A DNA stretch of 64,000 bases, from assembly GCF_024281235.1 (NCBI RefSeq), contig NZ_JAHWXY010000002.1, positions 372,001 through 436,000 of the forward strand, written 5' to 3'. The translations under genes and the position numbers were made by a program. Under the pieces are notes generated by a model. The model worked only from the letters and a program-made list of their open reading frames with translations, was not told where the DNA came from and did not search any database. This document shows, piece after piece, positions 33,795-41,797 of this stretch; within the stretch, counting starts at the first letter, position 1, and every line of letters starts with the position of its first letter. Origin of the DNA: Shinella daejeonensis (lineage in GTDB: Bacteria > Pseudomonadota > Alphaproteobacteria > Rhizobiales > Rhizobiaceae).

Positions 33795-34906
33795 TCAAGT
33801 CTTTGGGATTGAATGAAACCGAGCGCTTGGTACGCGATTCCGTTACCGACTGCGTATCGGATATCGCGGGTGCCGGAGGCACCGCACGGGCGCAGGGACA
33901 CGGCGCCTTGTCCTCGCTCGCCAAGCTGGGGGTCCTGGCAGCGCCTCTATCCGAAAATCTGGGCGGGATGGGTGAAGGCCTCGGCACGGCGATGCTGGTT
34001 CTTGAGCCGCTTGGTCGCAAAGCCCTTGTCACCCCTTACGTTGAAAAGATCTGCGTGCCAGCCGCCGTGGCGGAGTTTTATCCGGGACACGAAGACCTAC
34101 GCAAACATCTTGAATCAGCGGCAAATGCCGGCCCCGGCGCGGTCATGGCCTGGGTCGAGGCGGGGCGGGGCTGGAATAGAATCCCCAAATCGACGACCGC
34201 CAGGCGGGAGGCGGACGCCTGGCGTCTCGAAGGCAGAAAGAGCCTCGTGCGCTGGGGAGATCAGGCCGCCGCTTTCATTGTGACTTCAAAAGTCGATGAT
34301 GAGCCAGCTCTATTTCTGGTAGCTGCCGATTTGGAGGGCGTGGAGATAAAAAGCTATCCGTCAGGCGACGGACGGGTGATGAGCGACATCGTCTTCCACA
34401 ATGTCCAGCTTCCGAACAACAGCCGGATGGATGACGGAAACGCCCGGCAGGTTATCGAATATGCCCTGGATGCCGGTTCAGCGCTATCGCTCGCCGAAGC
34501 TGTCGGCCTGATGGACGGGTCGCTCGAAATGACGGTCGACTACCTGAAAACTCGCGAGCAATTCGGTACGGCCCTGTCGAAAATGCAAGTTCTACAACAT
34601 CGGCTTGTCGAGATGTATGCATCGACAGAATGCGCATGGTCGCTGGCCCATGAGGCGGCCTCCAGTCTCGCCAGGGACGTTCCGCCAAAGTCTCGGGCGT
34701 GCGCCGTGTCTCGGGCCAAAGCTTATATTGGCCGGATGGGGCGTTTCGTGGGCCAGGAGGCACTCCAGATGCATGGCGCCATCGGGATGACGGAGGAATA
34801 CCCGCTCGGCCGGTATCTTCAGCGGTTGACCGCGATTGACCTCGATTACGGAGACAGTGACTGGCACCTGAGCCGTCTTTCTAACGTCATGCAGGAAATT
34901 GACTGA
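33791..34906 (+). CDS. Acyl-CoA dehydrogenase, second subunit
   Basis: 371 residues. LGVLAAPLSENLGGMGEG near residue 50 is the helical N-domain block. YLKTREQFGTALSKMQVLQHRLVEMY and the C-terminal GAIGMTEEYPLGRYLQRL identify the class that partners another dehydrogenase of similar size. The canonical E-T-N-A-G-S-D beta-domain motif is absent here, so this protein is probably not active alone. It overlaps its neighbours on both sides (ATGA upstream, TGATG downstream). Confidence 0.84.
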   Translation: MIKSLGLNETERLVRDSVTDCVSDIAGAGGTARAQGHGALSSLAKLGVLAAPLSENLGGMGEGLGTAMLVLEPLGRKALVTPYVEKICVPAAVAEFYPGHEDLRKHLESAANAGPGAVMAWVEAGRGWNRIPKSTTARREADAWRLEGRKSLVRWGDQAAAFIVTSKVDDEPALFLVAADLEGVEIKSYPSGDGRVMSDIVFHNVQLPNNSRMDDGNARQVIEYALDAGSALSLAEAVGLMDGSLEMTVDYLKTREQFGTALSKMQVLQHRLVEMYASTECAWSLAHEAASSLARDVPPKSRACAVSRAKAYIGRMGRFVGQEALQMHGAIGMTEEYPLGRYLQRLTAIDLDYGDSDWHLSRLSNVMQEID

Positions 34907-36963
34907 TGAATCGCGATTTGACGCCTCTATTTTCTCCGTCTGCCGTCGCAATTTTCGGGGCGAGTGGCCGGGAAGGCCGCCCTGGCTACGAAATCGTCAA
35001 GGCGTTGCAGTCTTTTCCGAAGGGGCCGCGTCTGTATCCGGTGACGCCCGTCTACCAGGACATTGACGGGATCAAATGCTACGCCAGCATCAACGACATT
35101 CCCGAAAAAATCGACCTTGGGGTTATCGCAAGCGGCGCCGCCCGGGTCATCGATGACGCCCGAAGCGCGATTTCCGCCGGCGCTCGCGCACTTCATGTCG
35201 TCGGTGATCTCGCACAGGAAGACAGTACGCGCCTTGCGGCAATCGCAAAGGATGCCGGCGCGGTCCTGCTTGGTCCGAACTCCATCGGTTACGTCGACTT
35301 TACGGGCGGCATCGCTTCAACCTGGGCAATGCCCCCGGAAGATCACCGCGCGGCAGGAAATATCGCACTCATACTGCAATCGGGCGCGCTATTTTCTTAC
35401 GCTAACGCCATCGATCCGCGTCTTACGTTCAGCATGACCGTTCATCTCGGCCGGGAACTGGACGTGAACCTGGTCGACATGATTTACCGTGCGCTCTCGG
35501 ATGCGCAAACGCGTGTGATAGGCGTTTATCTCGAAAGCATAGGCGACAGCCGGCTTCTTGGGGAGGCGCTCGCTGCGGCGGCGTCTCAAGGCGTCCCGGT
35601 TGTCGTACTCGCTCCGGGAAGGACAGCTGAAGCCGCAGAAGCGATTGCGACGCATGCAGGTCGAATGGCGGGCGGCAAAGCGCCGCTGGAAGCCATCGTC
35701 CGTCGCTACCGATTGATCGAGTGCATTACGCTCGATCAGTTTTGGTGCACGCTTCATGTACTGTCCACCGGAATAAAGTTCGATCGTGGCGGCGTCGCGG
35801 TCATCACCGATTCAGGGGCGCAGCGGGCCATGGCGCTGGACGCGGCCAGCCGGTCCAGGCTGCCGCTTGCGAGGTTCTCGAAAGAAACTGAAGATGCGTT
35901 GCGGAACATTCTGGCGCCCGAGTTGTCGACATCCAATCCCATCGACATCTGGGCCGGCGAGAACGATGTTTCGGCTCATGTCGCAAACTGCCTTTCGACT
36001 GCGATGGCCGATGACGACGTGACGATCGGAGCGTTCGTTACCGAATTCGGAGTGCCGGCCGCCGACACCTTCTCTACAAGGATTGCGGAGGGTGTCGCCA
36101 GGCTGTCCAATGGTTCAAAGCCGGTTTTCGCAATCGGTTTTTCGACCCGCCATTTCGTTTCGGACCGCATCATGACCCTGGAGCGCGCAGGCGTTCCTGT
36201 CCTTGATGGGCTTGAGACCTCATTTACGGCTCTTGCGCAGCTTCATCAGTACGGCTCCGGGCAGGACTACCCCGCTGCGGCTCGACTTGAAGATACCTTG
36301 AAGCCCAGCATCGAAGCCGCGCTTGAGAAGATGTCGGAGAACGATGAGACCAGTACACTGGATGTCATCGAGGCGGCGGGGATACCCACGGTCGCCCGCA
36401 AGACAGTCCAGAGTCTGGAGGCTGCCTTACACGCCGCACATGCGATAGGCTATCCCGTTGTCATGAAGACCGCAGAAGCCGTCGCTCACAAGACCGAGGT
36501 CGCGGGCGTAGTCCTGGATATTACGGACGACGCCAAGCTGGAAGCTGCATACCGCGACCTGGAGAGCCGTATCGGGCCGAGAATCCTGATTGCCTCGATG
36601 CTGAAAGGCGGCGTCGAACTGGCTCTTGGTGCAGTCATCGATCCCATAGCAGGCCCCATGGTGATGGTCGCCGCGGGCGGCGTCAAAGCAGAGATTCTGG
36701 CTGACCGGCAGTTCGCTCTGGCTCCAGTCAGCGAGGAAGAAGCGGCCGATATGCTTCGATCGCTGCAAATAAGTCCCACCCTTGATCCATACAGGGGCAA
36801 ACCGGGGATAAACAGACAGGCGATCGCCAAAGCGATTGCGAGCTTGTCGCGGCTTATCGGCGAGTATCCCCAGACCATTGCCGCGATCGACATCAATCCG
36901 ATCATCGCGACACCAGAGGGTGTCGTAGCCGTAGATGCGCTGATTTCACGCTCTTTGAAGTAG
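34906..36963 (+). CDS. NDP-forming acyl-CoA synthetase, probable gamma-butyrobetaine:CoA ligase
   Basis: 685 residues. The N-terminal CoA-binding domain begins SPSAVAIFGASGREGRPGYEI, followed by two succinyl-CoA-synthetase-like flavodoxin domains with LLGPNSIGYVDF. The active-site histidine is His250 in IATHAGRMAGG. The C-terminal third is an ATP-grasp domain (PVVMKTAEAVAHKTEVAGVVL, then FALAPVSEEEA and IDINPIIATPEGVVAVDA). In the aerobic gamma-butyrobetaine route the substrate is first activated to its CoA ester; this is the only ligase in the island. It starts on the TGATG of the dehydrogenase gene. Confidence 0.85.
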   Translation: MNRDLTPLFSPSAVAIFGASGREGRPGYEIVKALQSFPKGPRLYPVTPVYQDIDGIKCYASINDIPEKIDLGVIASGAARVIDDARSAISAGARALHVVGDLAQEDSTRLAAIAKDAGAVLLGPNSIGYVDFTGGIASTWAMPPEDHRAAGNIALILQSGALFSYANAIDPRLTFSMTVHLGRELDVNLVDMIYRALSDAQTRVIGVYLESIGDSRLLGEALAAAASQGVPVVVLAPGRTAEAAEAIATHAGRMAGGKAPLEAIVRRYRLIECITLDQFWCTLHVLSTGIKFDRGGVAVITDSGAQRAMALDAASRSRLPLARFSKETEDALRNILAPELSTSNPIDIWAGENDVSAHVANCLSTAMADDDVTIGAFVTEFGVPAADTFSTRIAEGVARLSNGSKPVFAIGFSTRHFVSDRIMTLERAGVPVLDGLETSFTALAQLHQYGSGQDYPAAARLEDTLKPSIEAALEKMSENDETSTLDVIEAAGIPTVARKTVQSLEAALHAAHAIGYPVVMKTAEAVAHKTEVAGVVLDITDDAKLEAAYRDLESRIGPRILIASMLKGGVELALGAVIDPIAGPMVMVAAGGVKAEILADRQFALAPVSEEEAADMLRSLQISPTLDPYRGKPGINRQAIAKAIASLSRLIGEYPQTIAAIDINPIIATPEGVVAVDALISRSLK

Positions 36964-37003
36964 CGCGGCCCGGCCGTCAGACCGTTCAATCAAGGAAGTT
37001 TTC

Positions 37004-37819
37004 ATGTCAGAGCCAATCATCAAAACCAGTCGGATCGGGAACGTTCTTGAGATTGTTCTCAACAGACCACCCGTCAACGCCATCAACCGCGAGATGAGCA
37101 GGGCGATCCATGCGGCTCTCAGGTCGCTTCAAGAAGACCCCGAACTCAGTGTCGGCGTCATCATCGGATCGGGCGAGCGGATCTTCTCGGCAGGTTGGGA
37201 TCTCAAGGATGTCGCGGCGGCTGGTTTTGACCCCACGTCTGACGCAGACAACGAAACGGGCCACGGGGCCGGCGGGTTTGCAGGCATTACCGAGTATCAC
37301 GGTTTGCTGAAACCCGTGGTCGCGGCGATCAACGGTGTCGCCGTGGGCGGCGGTTTCGAAATGGCTCTCGCGTGCGATGTGATCATCGCTGCTGAACATG
37401 CTTACTTCGAACTGCCGGAGATGCAGCGGGGGTTCCTTGCGGATAGCGGGGCGATCCAGCGGCTTCCGAAACGCATCCCCTACAACGTTGCGAAAGAAAT
37501 GCTACTGACAGGCCGGCGGATGCCTGCCCGGGAAGCGCAGGAATGGGGCTTGGTAGCCTCCGTTCACGAAAGCGGCGAACTCCGCCAGGCCGCGCTCGAT
37601 CTAGCCACGAGCATCGCCAAGGGGGCTCCTTTGGCGCTTCAGGCGATGAAAGAGGTTTTAACGCATATTGAGACGCTTTCCACCGCCGACGCCATGGCGT
37701 TGACAAAGCCAGGCAGGAGCGGCCTTGAGATGTACGAGCGCATGTCGCATTCGGAAGACTTTATCGAAGGCCCCCGCGCCTTCGTGGAAAAGCGTGCTCC
37801 TGTCTGGAAAGGCAAATAA
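37004..37819 (+). CDS. Carnitinyl-CoA dehydratase (CaiD-like crotonase)
   Basis: Hydrates crotonobetainyl-CoA to L-carnitinyl-CoA. It has 271 residues of the crotonase fold. FSAGWDLKDVAAAG is the first oxyanion region, as in CaiD, and GGFAGITEYHGLLKP follows. GGGFEMALACDV supplies the first catalytic Glu, FELPEMQRGFLADSG the second, and the C-terminus ...IEGPRAFVEKRAPVWKGK is almost the CaiD ending. That specific similarity, rather than generic crotonase features, is why I name the reaction. AGGAAG lies before the ATG. It is the last gene of the ACAD-ACAD-ligase unit. Confidence 0.9.
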   Translation: MSEPIIKTSRIGNVLEIVLNRPPVNAINREMSRAIHAALRSLQEDPELSVGVIIGSGERIFSAGWDLKDVAAAGFDPTSDADNETGHGAGGFAGITEYHGLLKPVVAAINGVAVGGGFEMALACDVIIAAEHAYFELPEMQRGFLADSGAIQRLPKRIPYNVAKEMLLTGRRMPAREAQEWGLVASVHESGELRQAALDLATSIAKGAPLALQAMKEVLTHIETLSTADAMALTKPGRSGLEMYERMSHSEDFIEGPRAFVEKRAPVWKGK

Positions 37820-37964
37820 GCTGCCAGGCGAGCCGATCTCGCATGAATGCAGCGAAGAGCACCGGACATAACCTCATGGATCGGCTGGCCGGTTCCTTTC
37901 GTCACCCTTCGCGTCGTCAATACGTGCGGAGGAACGGACCGTTGCCATCGACACCCATGCGATT

Positions 37965-38198
37965 TCAGTCTTTCGGACCGTATCCTGGCATCCGATAGAT
38001 GGTGTCCCGGCGCTGATGGATGTCCGGCTCGTAGACCCGGGCCATCCAGTCGGCGTCCGCAACGTCCTCGATGGCGACGGAGACCAGATCTTCGCCGCAG
38101 CCTAGCGAAGCCGTCACAGCTTTGGTCAAGGCCTCGGCCAGCGCTTGCTTCTGGCTTTCAGATCGGCCTTCGACCATCTTCAGTATGACATGTGGCAT
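37965..38198 (-). CDS. Small tautomerase (4-oxalocrotonate tautomerase family)
   Basis: 77 residues if the second of two adjacent ATGs (38198) is used, giving MPHVILKM. After removal of Met this exposes the N-terminal proline that is the catalytic base of the family, so I chose this start. GGTGAGGAGGA lies upstream. EGRSESQKQALAEALTKAV is the conserved helix. The C-terminus (MARVYEPDIHQRRDTIYRMPGYGPKD) is longer than in the 62-residue 4-OT proteins and resembles PptA-like members. The substrate is unknown. It diverges from the DUF1344 gene across a long palindrome. Confidence 0.85.
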   Translation of the reverse strand: MPHVILKMVEGRSESQKQALAEALTKAVTASLGCGEDLVSVAIEDVADADWMARVYEPDIHQRRDTIYRMPGYGPKD

Positions 38199-38230
38199 CA
38201 TTCCTCCTCACCGCACACTGACGGGATAAC

Positions 38231-38263
38231 ACCATATCGTTCATTTTTAGTGAACGGTATGGT
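38231..38263. promoter_or_regulatory. Long inverted repeat between the tautomerase and DUF1344 genes
   Basis: ACCATATCGTTCA (38231-38243), a 7-base spacer, then TGAACGGTATGGT (38251-38263). The 13-bp arms differ at one position only. It starts 33 bp before the tautomerase start codon, on the divergent-promoter side, so it reads as an operator, probably for a TetR-type repressor not in this window. Confidence 0.75.
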
Positions 38264-38365
38264 TGGTATTCGATGTCTTCTCTGAACGATCCTGCGCGGC
38301 TATCTATTCCTCATCGAAACGGACAGACCGCTTCGAGCGACAAACAAACAAACAAGGTGACTGAA

Positions 38366-38611
38366 ATGAAAAAAATCGCTCTCTCCGCCGCCGCTTTCGC
38401 CCTGATCGCCGGTTCCGCTTTCGCAGCCATGCCCGTCAGCGGCGCGGTCCAGTCCTATGATCCCGCGGCCCGCGTCATCACGTTCGCAAGCGGCAAGACC
38501 GTCGCCATCGCCTCCGACGTCGCCATTCCGGCAAACCTCGGCGCCGGCTCCCATGCCACGGTGCAGATGAACGACGCCGGTGACGCCGGGATCGTGGTCC
38601 TCAGCCGCTGA
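38366..38611 (+). CDS. DUF1344 small periplasmic protein
   Basis: 81 residues from ATG 38366 (MKKIALSAAAFALIAGSAFAAM); the longer frame from 38273 has no ribosome site. The signal peptide cleaves after AFA-A, about residue 20. The mature 60 residues form a single small beta-domain with GAVQSYDPAARVITFASGKTVAIASDV, the pattern of DUF1344 proteins common in Rhizobiales. Function is not established. A strong terminator follows. Confidence 0.85.
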   Translation: MKKIALSAAAFALIAGSAFAAMPVSGAVQSYDPAARVITFASGKTVAIASDVAIPANLGAGSHATVQMNDAGDAGIVVLSR

Positions 38612-38645
38612 TAGTCCCCGCAATTCCTTTCCTGACTTTTTCAGG

Positions 38646-38677
38646 CCCGCTATCTCATTCGGATAGCGGGTCTTTTT
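38646..38677 (+). terminator. Rho-independent terminator after the DUF1344 gene
   Basis: CCCGCTATC-TCATTCG-GATAGCGGG: perfect 9-bp stem followed by TCTTTTT. Confidence 0.92.
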
Positions 38678-38776
38678 AATGACGCGTCTTGCGTCGCGGC
38701 TTGGCACGCTTGCCGTATGCGCCGGGGGTGCAATTTCGCGCGCCGTAGGTCTTTGACGCGATTGCGCTGCGATCCA

Positions 38777-39700
38777 CTAACCCAGCGCACCCGTATTCGA
38801 CCACTCCTCGGTCGAAATCCAGTCGCAAAAGGCAGAGATGATCTTTACCCGTTTATGGGCTTTCGGAACGACAAGGTAGAAACCGGGTATGTCCTTCTTG
38901 TCCATTGTATCGAGTATATCGATGCCGAGCGGCGCGACGAGCGTGCCCGCCTCGATATCGCCCAGCGCATCGAGCTTCGAGACGAGCCCGACGCCGATGC
39001 CGGAAATGCTGCCCCGGCGCATCGTCGCCGCATCCTGGAACTCGATCTCGCCCGCCATTTCCATCGATGGCAGGCCGAGATGCGCCAGCACCTTGCGCCA
39101 GAGGTCCCGCGCCATGACGGGATGCAGGAGGGTCATGCGGCCGAGGTCGGCGGGCGAATGGATCTGTCTGGCCAGTTCCGGCGAGCAGCAGATGATTTTC
39201 GGGTCATGCATCAGCAGCTTGACGTCATATTCCTTCCAGTTGCCGAAACCCCACTGGATGGAAACATCCACCTCATCGGCCGCAAAGTCCCGGACGTTGA
39301 CCATCGTCGTCATCCGGATATCGGCGCCGGGCATGCGCTGGCGAAAACGCTCAAGCCGTTCCATCAGGTAGCGCGTGGCGAAATATGGGCTGACATTGAT
39401 GTTGATGCGGTTGCGGTAGGCCGAATTGGTGACGCGGCGGATACCTTCCGTAAATTCATCGAATCCCGCCTGGACAAAATGCGAGAGGATGATCGCATGT
39501 TCCGTCGGCTCGATGACCCGCGCCTTCCGTTCGAACAGGGAGACATGCAAGGTATCCTCCAGCAACTTGATTTGCTGGCTGATGGCCTGCGGGGTGACGA
39601 GAAGCTCGTCCGCCGCGCTGCGAAACGTCCCCTGCCGCATGACCGCCCAGAAGGCGCGCAATGCGTTGAGAGGGGGAAGCCGCGTATGTTGTCCAGCCAA
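38777..39700 (-). CDS. LysR-family transcriptional regulator
   Basis: 307 residues. LPPLNALRAFWAVMRQGTF and the SAADELLVTPQAISQQIKLLE helix-turn-helix occupy residues 8-50. The effector domain begins INVSPYFATRYLMERL, a GcvA-like pattern. It lies 65 bp after the last enzyme gene of the HyuAB/ThDP operon, on the same strand, and is the only regulator in that block, so it probably controls it. It may be translated from the operon mRNA or its own promoter. Confidence 0.9.
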   Translation of the reverse strand: MAGQHTRLPPLNALRAFWAVMRQGTFRSAADELLVTPQAISQQIKLLEDTLHVSLFERKARVIEPTEHAIILSHFVQAGFDEFTEGIRRVTNSAYRNRININVSPYFATRYLMERLERFRQRMPGADIRMTTMVNVRDFAADEVDVSIQWGFGNWKEYDVKLLMHDPKIICCSPELARQIHSPADLGRMTLLHPVMARDLWRKVLAHLGLPSMEMAGEIEFQDAATMRRGSISGIGVGLVSKLDALGDIEAGTLVAPLGIDILDTMDKKDIPGFYLVVPKAHKRVKIISAFCDWISTEEWSNTGALG

Positions 39701-39765
39701 GGCGCTCTCCGGCAGGCGATTTCAGATGACGACCGGCCCCACCCGCGATTAAGAGCCGGCGGCCG

Positions 39766-40971
39766 TTATATCACAGCCTTTTCGAGGAAGGGTCGGTTCT
39801 CCACGATCCGCTCATAGCCGACTTCCGTCAGGTCCAATGTGCGATATTCGCCATAGGCGATCAATTCGGACACACCCCGCCCCGTCGCAGGCCCCTGTTG
39901 CAGGCCATGGCCGGAAAACCCGTTTGCGAAGACGAAATTGCGCACCGTGGGATGGCGGCCGACGACCAGATTATGGTCCAGCGTGTTGAAATCGTAGTGG
40001 CCCGCCCACTGGTTCACGACCTTGATCGCCTCGAAAGCCGGCGAGCGTTCGGCCAGAGCCGGCCAGATGATCTCCTCGAATTCCTCATAGCGCGGCTCGA
40101 AATCATCCCAATCGGTGGCCGGATCCTCCACCGGCGGGCAACCCGCCAGGAAGAAGCGGCCTTCGGGCCGGCAGAACACGCCGGACGGATCGATCATCAG
40201 CGGAAGGCGTCCCTGATTGACGTTTGCGGTTCCCTCGGGCGTGCGGGCGCAATCGAACACGAACAGGGTACGCTTGCGTGGCTCGACCGGAATATCGAGG
40301 CCGGCCATGCGCGCGGTGAGCGCCGCGCGCGGACCGGAGGCGTTGACGACCGTGCCGGCTTTGACGACCGCGCCCGATTTCAGCGTCACCGACGTCACCC
40401 TGTCGCCGTCGCGGCCGATGGCCACGGCTTCGTCCGTGACATAATCGACGCCCAGCGAGCGGGCCTTGTTCCTGAAGCCGTACATCAGGCCGGTATTGTT
40501 GAACCAGCCCTCGCCGGAACGACCGTAGGAGGCCAGTTCGATATCGCCCACGGCCAGATGCGGGAAGGCCTTCGCCAGTTCGTCGCGGCCCCAGAGCACG
40601 ACATCGGCGCCACAGGAAATCTGCGCCTCATGGTTTTCCTTCAGGATCTGCACCTGCTCGGCCGTATTGGCGAGGAACAGGTAGCCGCCGGGGTGGAAGC
40701 CGAGATCCGGCCTGTCATCGCCCACCTGCATCATCTCGCCGAAATTGCGGATGACTTCGGAACCGTACTGGCTGATCCTCACGTTGATCGGGTTGGAGAA
40801 TTGCGTACGGATCGAGGACGACGACAGCGCGGTCGCCGCCGTCAGATAGCTCGGGTCCCTTTCGACGACGAGTACAGACCCGTCGAAGTCGGGGTTGGCC
40901 GCAAGATAATAGGCAACGGCGGAACCGATCACCGCGCCGCCGACGATAACGACGTCGTACTGGTCTTTCAT
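39766..40971 (-). CDS. FAD-dependent amino-acid/glycine oxidase family (DAO, FOXRED1-like)
   Basis: 401 residues. The N-terminal FAD motif is VVIVGGAVIGSAVAYYLA, and SSSSIRTQFSNPINVRIS follows. The C-terminal ANGFSGHGLQQGPATGRGVSELI is the FAD-ribityl closing motif shared with FOXRED1 and sarcosine/dimethylglycine oxidases. The expected reaction is oxidative deamination or demethylation of an amino acid. The ATG overlaps the previous gene by 4 bases (ATGA). It is the last enzyme of the operon. Confidence 0.86.
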   Translation of the reverse strand: MKDQYDVVIVGGAVIGSAVAYYLAANPDFDGSVLVVERDPSYLTAATALSSSSIRTQFSNPINVRISQYGSEVIRNFGEMMQVGDDRPDLGFHPGGYLFLANTAEQVQILKENHEAQISCGADVVLWGRDELAKAFPHLAVGDIELASYGRSGEGWFNNTGLMYGFRNKARSLGVDYVTDEAVAIGRDGDRVTSVTLKSGAVVKAGTVVNASGPRAALTARMAGLDIPVEPRKRTLFVFDCARTPEGTANVNQGRLPLMIDPSGVFCRPEGRFFLAGCPPVEDPATDWDDFEPRYEEFEEIIWPALAERSPAFEAIKVVNQWAGHYDFNTLDHNLVVGRHPTVRNFVFANGFSGHGLQQGPATGRGVSELIAYGEYRTLDLTEVGYERIVENRPFLEKAVI

Positions 40972-41786
40972 TTCGATGCCTCGTCATTGGGATGGCCGAT
41001 ATCGACGAACCATCCGCCGAGATGAACGGTGGACGGCGCCTTCGGATCGGCCGGCGGTTTCTCCGCCTCGACCTTGTCACGGAAGCGCTCGGTATTGTCC
41101 TGCGGCACATAGCCGAGATGGCCGGCCCTGGAATTGTCGACCGGCTTCACCGCATTGTCGGAGAGGCCGAAGCTGATCGTGTGGCCGACATACGGCGCCG
41201 TCAGGCCGGCGGTGACGAGGCGGATGCAATCCTCGAAGGACAGCCAGGACCAGAGCATGCGGCGATCCGCCGGCTCGGGGAAGGAGGAGAAGATGCGCAG
41301 GCACACGCTCTCCAGCCCGAACTTGTCCCAGTAGAAGCGGCTCAGCGCCTCGACGAAGCATTTGGAAACGCCGTAGAGGCTATCGGGCCGGACCGGCGCA
41401 TCGGTGTCGATATGGGCTTCCAGCGTGTGATATCCGATCGCATGGACCGATGAAGCGTAGATGACGCGCTTGACGGCATGCTTCCGGGCGGCTTCGTAGA
41501 TGTGGTAGCTGCCGCGGATATTGGCGTCGAGGATATCCTGCCAGGGCCGTTCCAGCGGAATGCCGCCGAAATGCACGACGGCATCGACGCCTTCCACCGC
41601 CTTCATCACGGCGGCTTCGTCGGCGAGATCGAAGACCATCGCCTCCTCGTTCGGCTGCAAATCCCCGATTTCATCGATATCGGCCAGACGCAGACGGTCG
41701 GCCAACGGGGCCAGGCCGCGGCGCAGTTCCCGGCCGAGACGGCCGGCGGCTCCGGTGATCAGAATGGTCTTGTAGGGTTTGGACAT
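40968..41786 (-). CDS. Uronate-dehydrogenase-like NAD-dependent oxidoreductase (extended SDR)
   Basis: 272 residues from ATG 41786 (MSKPYKTILITGAAGRLGREL), with GGAAG 6 bases upstream; the listed frame to 42137 is spurious. The Rossmann motif TGAAGRLG, VVHFGGIPLERPW, the ASSVHAIGYH Ser-active region and the catalytic YGVSKCFVEALSRFYWDKFG match the Agrobacterium uronate dehydrogenase closely. That enzyme oxidises glucuronate or galacturonate to the aldaric lactone. No other uronate gene is present, so the substrate here may be different. It is coupled to the FAD oxidase gene. Confidence 0.85.
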   Translation of the reverse strand: MSKPYKTILITGAAGRLGRELRRGLAPLADRLRLADIDEIGDLQPNEEAMVFDLADEAAVMKAVEGVDAVVHFGGIPLERPWQDILDANIRGSYHIYEAARKHAVKRVIYASSVHAIGYHTLEAHIDTDAPVRPDSLYGVSKCFVEALSRFYWDKFGLESVCLRIFSSFPEPADRRMLWSWLSFEDCIRLVTAGLTAPYVGHTISFGLSDNAVKPVDNSRAGHLGYVPQDNTERFRDKVEAEKPPADPKAPSTVHLGGWFVDIGHPNDEASK

Positions 41787-41797
41787 TCTTGCTTCCA

